Part shown: positions 1-7,972 of the stretch, one piece after another
Numbering within the stretch: the first letter of the stretch is position 1
How the letters are laid out: each line of letters starts with the position of its first letter
NCBI RefSeq assembly: GCF_023273895.1
Contig: NZ_CP096883.1
Location: 3,162,001 to 3,226,000 of the forward strand
Direction of reading: 5' to 3'
Length of the DNA stretch: 64,000 bases
Origin: Sphingobacterium sp. PCS056
Lineage (GTDB): Bacteria; Bacteroidota; Bacteroidia; Sphingobacteriales; Sphingobacteriaceae
Position numbers and translations under genes: made by a program
Notes under the pieces: model-generated
The model's database searches: none
Seen by the model: the letters and a program-made list of their open reading frames with translations, nothing else
What the model was told of the DNA's origin: nothing

Positions 1-1221
1 AATGCAACTGAAGCAAAAGATCAGCCGATTTGTATGATTGAGTGGTTCGCATTGCGCGAAGGGTTTCCAGTATCTGCAGACCCGGAGTCCCAGCGTATGC
101 AAAATAACTTTATGCAACTGATTAATACAAATCCTGAAAGTGTACCTGTGATGATTGAAAATCCTGCAGAAATGCATCGTAAAACACATGTTTTTGAGCG
201 AGGAAATAGATTAGCGCTAGGTAAAGAGGTGCAACCTGCAGTTCCTGAAACATTAAATCCTTTTCCAAAGGGAGCTCCTAACAATAGATTGGGATTTGCT
301 AAATGGATTGTAAGTAAAGATAATCCTTTGACAGCACGTACTTTGGTCAATCGAATTTGGGCGCAATTATTTGGACGCGGGTTGGTGGAACCACTAGGAG
401 ATATGGGGACGCAGAGTACACCATCTATGCATATTGATTTATTGGACTACTTAGCGCTAGATCTCATGCAAAATAAAAAGTGGAGTATGAAAGCACTTAT
501 TAAGGATATTGTTATGTCTTCCACCTATAAGCAATCATCGAGTTTAAATCAAGGAGATGTGGAGAAAGATCCGGCTAATATATTTCTAGCGAGAGGACCA
601 AGATTCAGACTTTCGGCAGAGCAGATTCGGGATCAGACATTAGCCGTAAGTGGCCTCCTCAGTTCTAAAATGTATGGACCTTCGGTGATGCCCTATCAGC
701 CGGATGGTGTATGGATGACGGTATATAGTGGTGAATCGTGGGCAACAAGTACCGGTGAAGACCAATTTAGAAGGGGATTATATACATTTTTAAAACGGAC
801 AAGTCCTTATCCTTCATTTATTTCTTTTGATGCATCGAGTCGAGAGGTCTGTTTGGTTGATCGGATCAGAACAAATACTCCATTACAAGCACTAACCACG
901 TTGAATGATCCCGTTTATCTGGAGGCGGCTAAACATCTTTCGACACTCATGCAGAAAGAAGGAGCAGGAGATTCTAAAAAAATAATTTCTTATGGTTATA
1001 AGAAACTGATGTTAAAAAATCCGAGTGCAGAAAAAGTGGTTGCACTGGAAAAATTATATAAAGAAGCATTACAAAATTTTAATAAAAAACCAGCAGAGGC
1101 GGCTAAATTCATGGCTGTTAATGCGAGTGATTTAAAAGATCCATCTTTAACATCAAAGGCTGCCTACATGGTGGTAGCCAATGCTTTATTGAATCTGGAT
1201 GAATTTCTTACAAAATCTTAA
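1..1221 (+). CDS. PSD1 (DUF1553) domain protein, 5' end outside window
   Basis: The reading frame is open from base 1 through the first ATG at 34, so the real start lies upstream; 406 residues are visible. The sequence matches the planctomycete-type PSD1/DUF1553 module: the segment around NPLTARTLVNRIWAQLFGRG, then a long helical region with a TNTPLQAL motif near residue 290. In full-length family members this module follows a cytochrome-c-like PSCyt1 domain and a DUF1549 domain, both of which would lie left of the window. The biochemical role of the family is not established; it is found with c-type cytochromes and DUF1501 proteins, as here. The next gene starts 5 bp after the stop, so the two are almost certainly cotranscribed. 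Confidence 0.9.
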   Translation, partial: NATEAKDQPICMIEWFALREGFPVSADPESQRMQNNFMQLINTNPESVPVMIENPAEMHRKTHVFERGNRLALGKEVQPAVPETLNPFPKGAPNNRLGFAKWIVSKDNPLTARTLVNRIWAQLFGRGLVEPLGDMGTQSTPSMHIDLLDYLALDLMQNKKWSMKALIKDIVMSSTYKQSSSLNQGDVEKDPANIFLARGPRFRLSAEQIRDQTLAVSGLLSSKMYGPSVMPYQPDGVWMTVYSGESWATSTGEDQFRRGLYTFLKRTSPYPSFISFDASSREVCLVDRIRTNTPLQALTTLNDPVYLEAAKHLSTLMQKEGAGDSKKIISYGYKKLMLKNPSAEKVVALEKLYKEALQNFNKKPAEAAKFMAVNASDLKDPSLTSKAAYMVVANALLNLDEFLTKS

Positions 1222-1226
1222 ACGAC

Positions 1227-2720
1227 ATGAAAGATCTCGATAAATTATTTCGTGAATTGCAACAGCAGAAATTGCAGGCGGTAACGCGCAGACATTTTTT
1301 GAAGGATTGCGTGGCAGGTGTTGGAAGCATAGCATTAGCAAGTTTTTTAGCAAGTTGTGGAGGAAACTCCAGTGGATCTGGAGCTATAGATTTAAATGCA
1401 TTGAATCCACTTGTACCAAAATCACCTCATTTTCCTGGAAAAGCAAAAAGTGTCATTTACTTGCATATGGCAGGAGCTCCTTCACAATTGGAACTTTTTG
1501 ACTATAAGCCAGTGTTGCAGACATTACATAATCAACCCTGTCCTGAGTCACTATTAGCAGGTAAAACTTTTGCATTTATCAGAGGTACTCCTAAAATGCT
1601 AGGTCCTCAAGCGACTTTCAAACAGTATGGGCAAAGTGGAGCTTGGGTTTCCGATCATCTACCGCATTTTAGTAAAGTTGTGGACGATGTCAGCTTTTTA
1701 AAGGCTGTACATACAGACCAGTTTAATCATGGTCCTGCACAGATGTTTATGCAAACGGGTAGTGCGAGATTGGGTAGGCCTAGTATTGGATCTTGGGTAA
1801 CTTATGGTTTAGGATCAGAAAATAGCAACTTGCCAGGTTTCGTGGTATTGACTTCAGGTGGAAAGACTCCCGATGCCGGAAAAAGTGTTTGGGGATCTGG
1901 ATTCTTACCTTCAGTATATCAGGGTGTGCAATGCCGTTCGAAAGGTGATCCTGTTCTATATCTTGCCGATCCGGAAGGCATGAGCAGAGACTTAAAGAGA
2001 CATGCTATCGATGCGATTAATGAAGTCAACAAGGACGAATATAATACCTATAAAGATCCTGAAACATTATCTCGAATAGCCCAATATGAGATGGCTTACA
2101 AAATGCAGGTAGCAGTTCCTGAGGTTATGGACATCAGTCAAGAACCAGCGCATATTCATGAATTATATGGTACGGAACCGGGTAAAGAGTCTTTTGCGAA
2201 TAATTGTTTATTAGCACGAAAACTGGTTGAACAAGGAGTCCGTTATGTACAGTTGTTTGATTGGGGATGGGATAGCCATGGAACTAATGCTTCCGATTCT
2301 ATCGATTTTGGTTTCCGTAACAAATGTAGGGAAATCGACAGACCTATGACCGCATTGATTATGGATCTTAAACAACGTGGATTGTTGGACGAAACGCTTG
2401 TGGTTTGGGGAGGAGAATTCGGACGAACTCCAATGCAGGAAAATAGAGACAATAGCGATATGCCCTTTTTAGGACGTGATCATCATACTGATGCCTATAC
2501 GATCTGGATGGCAGGAGGCGGTGTCAAGAAAGGGGTGACCTATGGAGAGACCGATGAAATCGGGTTTACCGGTGTAAGCGGAAGATCGTCCGTTCATGAT
2601 GTACATGCGACAATGCTTCATTTGCTCGGTTTCGATCATGAAAAATTTACTTATGAATTTCAGGGCCGACCATTCCGTTTAACGGATGTTGAAGGTAACC
2701 TGATTAGTGCAGTTGTTTAA
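1227..2720 (+). CDS. DUF1501 domain protein, Tat-exported lipoprotein
   Basis: 497 residues. The N-terminus has a twin-arginine motif (TRRHFLK, residues 21-27), a short hydrophobic stretch, and a lipobox ending LASC at about residue 44. This indicates export of a folded protein by Tat and lipid anchoring. The rest is the DUF1501 fold, related to sulfatases/alkaline phosphatases: QMFMQTGSARLGRPSIGSW in the middle and a late GGEFGRTPM plus GRDHH stretch, where the parent superfamily binds metal. It starts 5 bp after the PSD1 gene, and DUF1501/PSD1 pairing is a recurrent gene neighbourhood. The substrate is unknown; calling it a hydrolase is inference from the fold. Confidence 0.92.
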   Translation: MKDLDKLFRELQQQKLQAVTRRHFLKDCVAGVGSIALASFLASCGGNSSGSGAIDLNALNPLVPKSPHFPGKAKSVIYLHMAGAPSQLELFDYKPVLQTLHNQPCPESLLAGKTFAFIRGTPKMLGPQATFKQYGQSGAWVSDHLPHFSKVVDDVSFLKAVHTDQFNHGPAQMFMQTGSARLGRPSIGSWVTYGLGSENSNLPGFVVLTSGGKTPDAGKSVWGSGFLPSVYQGVQCRSKGDPVLYLADPEGMSRDLKRHAIDAINEVNKDEYNTYKDPETLSRIAQYEMAYKMQVAVPEVMDISQEPAHIHELYGTEPGKESFANNCLLARKLVEQGVRYVQLFDWGWDSHGTNASDSIDFGFRNKCREIDRPMTALIMDLKQRGLLDETLVVWGGEFGRTPMQENRDNSDMPFLGRDHHTDAYTIWMAGGGVKKGVTYGETDEIGFTGVSGRSSVHDVHATMLHLLGFDHEKFTYEFQGRPFRLTDVEGNLISAVV

Positions 2721-2732
2721 TAAATAATTGGA

Positions 2733-3614
2733 ATGAAATATATATACAGCATGATGCTTTTTATTTTATGGGCTCTACCAAATCAAGCTCAAGTGAATAA
2801 TAATTTAAAAATAAAGTTCTATTGTACCAATTGGGGTATGTCAGAGTCATGGGACAGCTACTGTGCTCGAGTAAGTCAGGCTGGATTTGATGGTTTAGAG
2901 ACTTGGCTTCCAGCGGTAGGAGAAGAGCGTACAGCCATGTTTAATGCTTTAAAAAAGCATAAGCTCTCCTTGGGGTTATTAAGTGGAGGTGGCGGTGCCA
3001 ATTTTGATCAGTATTTGGCTTCTTTTATAAAAAATGTTGAGGATGCCGCGCAGCAAAAACCGGATTATATTAATTGTCATACTGGAAAAGAATATTATAC
3101 GTTTGAACAAAATAAAGCTCTAATTGATGCTGCTGAAGCCATTTCTAAAAAAACGGGTATCCCAGTTAGACATGAAACACACCGTGGCCGATTTAGTTTT
3201 GCCGCACATATTACAAAAAAGTATTTGGAAAAGATTCCGCATTTGCGTTTAACATTAGATATATCACATTGGTGTAATGTTCATGAGTCCATGTTGTCAG
3301 ATCAAAAAGAAGCTGTTCAATTGGCGCTTCTAAAAACTGGACACATACACGCTCGTGTTGGCCATCCGCAAGGACCACAGGTTAACGATCCAGCAGCCCC
3401 AGAATGGAAATCTATTTTGAATCAGCATTTGGCCTGGTGGGATGAAATTGTACGTATTCACAAAGAAAGCAAAGCAAAAGTTCTAACCATAACAACTGAA
3501 TTTGGTCCCGCTGGATATTTACCGACTTTACCTTATACACAACAGCCTGTAGCTGATCAATGGAGTATCAATGTCTTTATGTTAAATCTTTTAAAGGCAC
3601 GCTATAAATCATGA
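2733..3614 (+). CDS. Secreted sugar phosphate isomerase/epimerase-like TIM barrel protein
   Basis: 293 residues with a cleavable signal peptide (hydrophobic 4-17, cleavage near NQAQ). The body resembles the xylose-isomerase-like TIM barrel (AP endonuclease 2 superfamily). Likely metal ligands are visible in order: ETHRGRF, LDISHWCNVHES, HIHARVGHPQGPQ and TTEFGP. It sits 12 bp after the DUF1501 gene and overlaps the next gene by 4 bp (ATGA), so it is part of the same operon. Export suggests that it acts on an extracytoplasmic sugar or polyol. The exact substrate cannot be read from the sequence. Confidence 0.88.
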   Translation: MKYIYSMMLFILWALPNQAQVNNNLKIKFYCTNWGMSESWDSYCARVSQAGFDGLETWLPAVGEERTAMFNALKKHKLSLGLLSGGGGANFDQYLASFIKNVEDAAQQKPDYINCHTGKEYYTFEQNKALIDAAEAISKKTGIPVRHETHRGRFSFAAHITKKYLEKIPHLRLTLDISHWCNVHESMLSDQKEAVQLALLKTGHIHARVGHPQGPQVNDPAAPEWKSILNQHLAWWDEIVRIHKESKAKVLTITTEFGPAGYLPTLPYTQQPVADQWSINVFMLNLLKARYKS

Positions 3615-5044
3615 TATTGTTTTTTGAAGAGTTAATGAATTTTACAGGAAGATGGCACCCAGTTATGGTACATCTTCCTATTGGAATGTTAGTTATTGCC
3701 TGTGTATTGGCATTGTTCTCAAGAAAGGAAAATTATAAGAATATAGGTCCAGCAATATCATTATCCTTATTGTTTGGTAGTGTGGCTGCTATACTCGCTT
3801 GTTTTACAGGGTATCTGTTGTCTTTACAAGGTGGTTACGAGCAAGATACCTTAAATTTTCATCAATGGTTAGGACTTGCAGTTGCTGCTATTAGTCTTTT
3901 TTTGTATTTTTTATATAAGGAAGGTATTCGCAATTCCTTTATTGAAAAGTTTAAATCTAAGCGTGTTGCAATATTGTTTTTGATGTTTATTCTTATCGGT
4001 ATTACTGGTCACTTTGGAGGTACTTTGACACATGGGAAAGGGTATTTTAAAGACGCGCTTCCTACAGCGATTAAAAGAGCTGTGGGGATAGAGGATGCAT
4101 CTGAAGAACCTGTTTTACTGACTAATGTGCAACAAGCGCAGGTATATTCAGGAATTATTCAGCCCATTCTTAAACAGCGGTGTCAAAGTTGTCACGGCGA
4201 GAAAAAGCAAGAAGGTGGTTTTGCTCTTCACGATCAAGCACATTTATTGAAAGGTGGTGATGGCGGGACAGTACTTGTTGCAAATGATTTAGAAAAAAGT
4301 GAATTATATGCGCGATTGATATTGCCAGAGGGGCATAAGAAAAGAATGCCTCCCAAAGGCCGTAAGCCAATTACTGCAGAACAAATTAAGTTGATCGGAT
4401 GGTGGGTGAAAGAAGGTGCTGATTTTGCTAAAAAATCGAGTGACTTGGCGCAGACAGCAGAAATAAAAGAAATTTTAGGGAAGTTAGAAAAGGGAAGTGA
4501 ACCAACTTCTCCATTTGAAGAATTACCGGAGGCAAAAAAGCTACCAGCTGATTTTGTACAGCAGTTACAAGCAAAAGGAATTAAGGTTTTGCCTATTGCA
4601 AGTACTAGTGAATATGTAACCATCAACGCCATTAACTATCCTGAATTTAAGGATCAAGACTTAAAAGATCTTTTAAAGATCAAGGATAACATTGTGCAGT
4701 TGAAATTAGGAAATACCGCTATAACTGATCAAAGCCTCAAGATGATGGCCGAATTTCCAAACTTAATGAAGTTACATTTAGAAAATACAAAAATTACAGA
4801 TTTAGGACTTGAACATCTGAATGGACATCCAGCTTTATCCTATCTAAATTTATTTGCAGTGCCAGTTACAGATAAAGGGTTAGAAAAGCTCAATAAAATG
4901 CCCAAATTGAAACAGATCTATGCCTATCAGACAAAAGCGACATTAGTAAGTGTTGAAAATTTAAAGAAGATAGCTAAACATGTTGTGCTGGATACAGGAT
5001 CTTATCAGTTGCCTTTTCTAGCTTCGGACACAGTTCGTTTTTAA
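3611..5044 (+). CDS. Membrane c-type cytochrome (DUF2231-PSCyt1-LRR)
   Basis: 477 residues. The N-terminal third has about four membrane segments (roughly 20-38, 46-70, 83-101, 118-135) of DUF2231 type, with the HPVMVHLPIG motif. A planctomycete-type cytochrome c domain follows, with haem motif CQSCH at 191-195 and a KRMPPKG segment near 245 that could supply the axial Met. The C-terminal part (about 350-460) is a leucine-rich-repeat-like array. It overlaps the isomerase stop by ATGA; a second ATG at 3638 is also possible. It is probably the electron-transfer partner of the upstream PSD1 and DUF1501 proteins in the membrane. This is the last gene before a strong hairpin. Confidence 0.88.
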   Translation: MILFFEELMNFTGRWHPVMVHLPIGMLVIACVLALFSRKENYKNIGPAISLSLLFGSVAAILACFTGYLLSLQGGYEQDTLNFHQWLGLAVAAISLFLYFLYKEGIRNSFIEKFKSKRVAILFLMFILIGITGHFGGTLTHGKGYFKDALPTAIKRAVGIEDASEEPVLLTNVQQAQVYSGIIQPILKQRCQSCHGEKKQEGGFALHDQAHLLKGGDGGTVLVANDLEKSELYARLILPEGHKKRMPPKGRKPITAEQIKLIGWWVKEGADFAKKSSDLAQTAEIKEILGKLEKGSEPTSPFEELPEAKKLPADFVQQLQAKGIKVLPIASTSEYVTINAINYPEFKDQDLKDLLKIKDNIVQLKLGNTAITDQSLKMMAEFPNLMKLHLENTKITDLGLEHLNGHPALSYLNLFAVPVTDKGLEKLNKMPKLKQIYAYQTKATLVSVENLKKIAKHVVLDTGSYQLPFLASDTVRF

Positions 5045-5225
5045 AAGCGGTATATCAATTGAATTTCTTATTGGGATAAAGCCTATAGTACAAATTTCAG
5101 TTTTTAAATGTTACTTATTGGCGTTAATTTTTTCATGATGAGTATAAATCTTATAGGGGTCGTCTTTAAAAATTATTAAAGAAATGATTTTTATTCCTAA
5201 TTAGTACAGGATTATAATTGTTTTT

Positions 5226-5274
5226 TGTATCATCGGATTTATGATATTGATCATAAATCCGATGATACATTTTT
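5226..5274 (+). terminator. Intrinsic terminator of the PSD1/DUF1501 operon
   Basis: Perfect 20-bp inverted repeat (5226-5245 and 5250-5269) with a 4-base loop, followed on the plus strand by a run of T. The T-run is on the plus side only; the minus-strand exit would be A-rich. The last codons of the convergent acetyltransferase gene lie inside the right arm. Confidence 0.75.
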
Positions 5275-5769
5275 CTGTTTCCTTGTCAATATCAACTTTT
5301 CAATGATAGTGCCTTCTTCATTTCCTTTAAAGTAGCTTCTAAATCCAGATTTTTCTAATAATCTTCTAGAAGCAATATTTTGTGGATGAATTACGGCAAT
5401 GATATCTTTTTCCTGATCTATTTCTAATGCTAAAGATAGTAGATGTTCACAGATTTTAGTTCCTAGACCTTTCTTCCAATGCTCTTTTTTGAGTAAATAG
5501 CCAATTTCAAAAACGCTATGATCTTTTTTGTAAAAGACCAATTTACAATCTCCTATGATCGTGCCATTTTCAGCATCTAATACTTGAAAATAACCTAAAT
5601 ATTTATGCTGTTTACCTTGATCCAGAATAGAGTCAAATTTTTTATTAGCATCCGGTACAGACATACCTTTTCCAGTGATATATTTCATGACATCATCTTC
5701 CTTAACGAGATTGTGATAGTCCAAAAGGTCTTTTGCGGTATATTTTTTAAAGGTGATATTGGTAATCAT
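5251..5769 (-). CDS. GNAT family N-acetyltransferase
   Basis: 172 residues from the ATG at 5769. The open frame extends to a TTG at 5796, but the ATG fits the usual N-terminus (MITNITFKKYTAKDL). The order of elements is that of RimJ/RimL-type GNAT proteins: an early acceptor-site region, IGYLLKKEHWKKGLGTKIC (acetyl-CoA P-loop, Gly-rich) near residues 94-112, and a late NIASRRLLEKSGF motif. These proteins move the acetyl group from acetyl-CoA to an amine; the substrate here is unknown. The C-terminal codons run into the hairpin that ends the convergent operon. Confidence 0.85.
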   Translation of the reverse strand: MITNITFKKYTAKDLLDYHNLVKEDDVMKYITGKGMSVPDANKKFDSILDQGKQHKYLGYFQVLDAENGTIIGDCKLVFYKKDHSVFEIGYLLKKEHWKKGLGTKICEHLLSLALEIDQEKDIIAVIHPQNIASRRLLEKSGFRSYFKGNEEGTIIEKLILTRKQKNVSSDL

Positions 5770-5892
5770 ATGTTCATAAAATATAGATCTTGGCAAATGG
5801 AGTTTTTTTATTTTAAGGTTTGTAAAGTGTCATTATGTGCGAATAGATTCAAGTATTGAATTTTTTATATAAATCATTTTTTTCTAAAAATA

Positions 5893-6333
5893 TTACTCTT
5901 TATGCCATTTCATCATCAGCTCAGTTTCTCCTGTTTCAGCATCTATCAATTCTGAAACCTTCGCAAATCCCTTTTTTTGATAAAATGCTACACTTGGTCT
6001 GTTATTTTTGTAAACTTTAAGTTGAAGATCATCTCGCATTTTTTTGACATGATTTAACAGTAATGTTCCTATCCCTTTACCTTGATGTGTTGGTGAAACA
6101 AAAATAGCAGCAACCTCATTCTCTACTAGTGCAATAAAACCTGAAATTTCGGCTTCATGGGCTAATAAGTATATTTCTGATGCGGGTAAATACTGTGTTC
6201 GCATTGCTGTTTTATTTGTTTCCCAATATTCTTTTTTAATAAAGTTATGAGCTTGCTGTGATGCCTCATACCAGATTTCGACAAGCTGATCTAGGTCAGC
6301 GTCGCCTGCTTTTCTAATCATTGCATTATTCAT
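5893..6333 (-). CDS. GNAT family N-acetyltransferase (YiaC/YjaB-like)
   Basis: 146 residues from ATG 6333. The sequence matches small single-domain GNAT enzymes: VAAIFVSPTHQGKGIGTLL holds the acetyl-CoA binding Q/R-x-x-G-x-G/A motif (QGKGIG), followed by LKVYKNNRPSVAFYQKKGF, the typical fourth motif. It resembles the YiaC/YjaB group, some of which acetylate lysines or small amines. It lies 123 bp from the other acetyltransferase on the same strand, but the two proteins are not close copies. Confidence 0.87.
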   Translation of the reverse strand: MNNAMIRKAGDADLDQLVEIWYEASQQAHNFIKKEYWETNKTAMRTQYLPASEIYLLAHEAEISGFIALVENEVAAIFVSPTHQGKGIGTLLLNHVKKMRDDLQLKVYKNNRPSVAFYQKKGFAKVSELIDAETGETELMMKWHKE

Positions 6334-6404
6334 AATCGCGTATTTATGTTTCAGTATAAATGTAGGGTAATCCTATTAAACTCTCTCACTCAAAAATAGC
6401 ACAG

Positions 6405-6872
6405 TTATGTTGGCTTTTGAATTGTTTCTGTTATTTTTAACCAGTCGACGTAGTTTATTACCCCTAATTCAGGAAGTCCTTGCCCCTCTAACATACTGAT
6501 AAACTCCAAGCTGTTGCCATCAGGATCGTCAAAATAAATCGCGATAGCAGGCATCCATGCAAAAACCATAGGCTCTGCACTGCCGTTGTTTAAAAAGTTG
6601 TAAGGTTTTAAATCATTTTTTTCTAGCCATGATACTGCACTGTCACGTATAAACTCCAAATCACATTGAAATGCAAAATGTCTCTTTTGTATAGGTGAAG
6701 GTTTTTCCCATAGTCCTAGCATCGCTTTTTTAGCAGGTGTCAACCAGAGAAATGCGATGCGACGGGGATGGTCGATGTGAGCCAATTCCAAATTTAGGAT
6801 ATTGGAATAAAATGCAATTGCTTCTTTCATATTGCTTACTTCAATATGAGTTTCAAATAATCCTTTAATCAT
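6405..6872 (-). CDS. VOC (glyoxalase/bleomycin-resistance) family protein
   Basis: 155 residues from ATG 6872. It begins GLFETHIEVSNMKEAIAFYS, the usual first beta-alpha-beta unit of the vicinal oxygen chelate fold, and ends the second half with IYFDDPDGNSLEFISML. The His near residue 8 and the Glu in LEFIS are in the places of metal ligands in active family members. Proteins of this type include glyoxalases, dioxygenases and antibiotic-binding proteins; nothing here decides among them. It is on the same strand as the two acetyltransferases, 71 bp upstream of the second. Confidence 0.85.
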   Translation of the reverse strand: MIKGLFETHIEVSNMKEAIAFYSNILNLELAHIDHPRRIAFLWLTPAKKAMLGLWEKPSPIQKRHFAFQCDLEFIRDSAVSWLEKNDLKPYNFLNNGSAEPMVFAWMPAIAIYFDDPDGNSLEFISMLEGQGLPELGVINYVDWLKITETIQKPT

Positions 6873-6954
6873 ATTTTCTTGATTTTGATTTAATCAAAGC
6901 TAATAAGAATATGATCATTTGTAGATAGCATATATGCTGTAAAACAGACCTTTT

Positions 6955-7803
6955 TTACGGTTTTGATCGGTACTCGGTAGGAGTCATACCTCTCAATTTG
7001 TAAAAGAGTCGTGAAAAGTGATTGGCTGTGTCAAAGTTGAGTATGAGCGCAATTTGTTTGATGTTCATATCTCCATACTTTAGTAAGCGCTCAGCCTCAA
7101 CCATAAGCTGATTTTGAATTAAACGGAGAGCAGAATATCCAAGTTGATCGTGTACACATTCGCTTAGGTATTTAGGTGATATATGAAGTTTATCAGCATA
7201 AAAAGCGACATCTTTAGCTATTTTAATATGCTCTTTTAATAAGGTTCGAAAGCGTTGTGTAATTTGATATTTTCGATTAATGGAAGTATCCGAATTAATT
7301 AAACAAATTTCACAGATCCGGTTATATTCGTATAAAAGTTGGATAAGATAGAGACGAATCATGTCTATTCCAAATGGTTTATCATGATCGAGTTCTAATT
7401 TTATTTTTTTAAACTTATAGTAAAAATCATGAAATTCAGTCCTTTTTAACGGAAACGTTGGCGCATATTCTGGATTTATAAATAAGAGGTCGTTCAGAAT
7501 ATTGGTTTCAAATATACCTGTAGATAGTAGTGTGCTTTCAAAAGTGATGATCTGCGCCGCATAATCGTCACTTGGACGCTGTAAAGAATAGGTAGATAAA
7601 GGTGGGATTATAGTAATAGAACTTTTCGTTATTCGAAACGAATGATGATCGATCTGTATTTCACAAAATCCTTTCATTCCTAAAATAAGCACATAACAGT
7701 TTGTTCTATGATGCTTTATTGCATAGAATTCTGATGCAGAGCATAATTCTATTTGTACGGTACTATCATTTTTCAATGTGTTAAAGAGTTCTTTTTGAGT
7801 CAT
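6955..7803 (-). CDS. AraC family transcriptional regulator
   Basis: 282 residues from ATG 7803. The N-terminal half is a cupin-like sensor region (ITIIPPLSTYSLQRP). The last 100 residues form the double helix-turn-helix: HISPKYLSECVHDQLGYSA in the first HTH and IKQIALILNFDTANHFSRLF followed by GMTPTEYR in the second, the family signature. It is transcribed away from the terminator of the SusCD pair, with 169 bp between them. Its target cannot be assigned; the following VOC and GNAT genes on the same strand are the nearest candidates. Confidence 0.9.
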   Translation of the reverse strand: MTQKELFNTLKNDSTVQIELCSASEFYAIKHHRTNCYVLILGMKGFCEIQIDHHSFRITKSSITIIPPLSTYSLQRPSDDYAAQIITFESTLLSTGIFETNILNDLLFINPEYAPTFPLKRTEFHDFYYKFKKIKLELDHDKPFGIDMIRLYLIQLLYEYNRICEICLINSDTSINRKYQITQRFRTLLKEHIKIAKDVAFYADKLHISPKYLSECVHDQLGYSALRLIQNQLMVEAERLLKYGDMNIKQIALILNFDTANHFSRLFYKLRGMTPTEYRSKP

Positions 7804-7926
7804 TATTTACTATTATATCCTTAGTAAAGGTTTTATTTTCCTTTAGTTTATCTATTCCTGGTCTGACTTGTGGCAGATAACAAAAGTACAGCATATCTGC
7901 AGTAAATTTTCATGTATTCTTATGAT

Positions 7927-7967
7927 AAAAAAACAAACCCCTTAAATCAATGACTTAAGAGGTTGTT
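7927..7967 (-). terminator. Intrinsic terminator after the SusCD pair
   Basis: Imperfect inverted repeat (arms about 7932-7945 and 7955-7967) directly downstream of the SusD-like stop. On the minus strand it is followed by seven T (plus-strand A run 7927-7933). Confidence 0.7.
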
Positions 7968-7972
7968 GTCGA

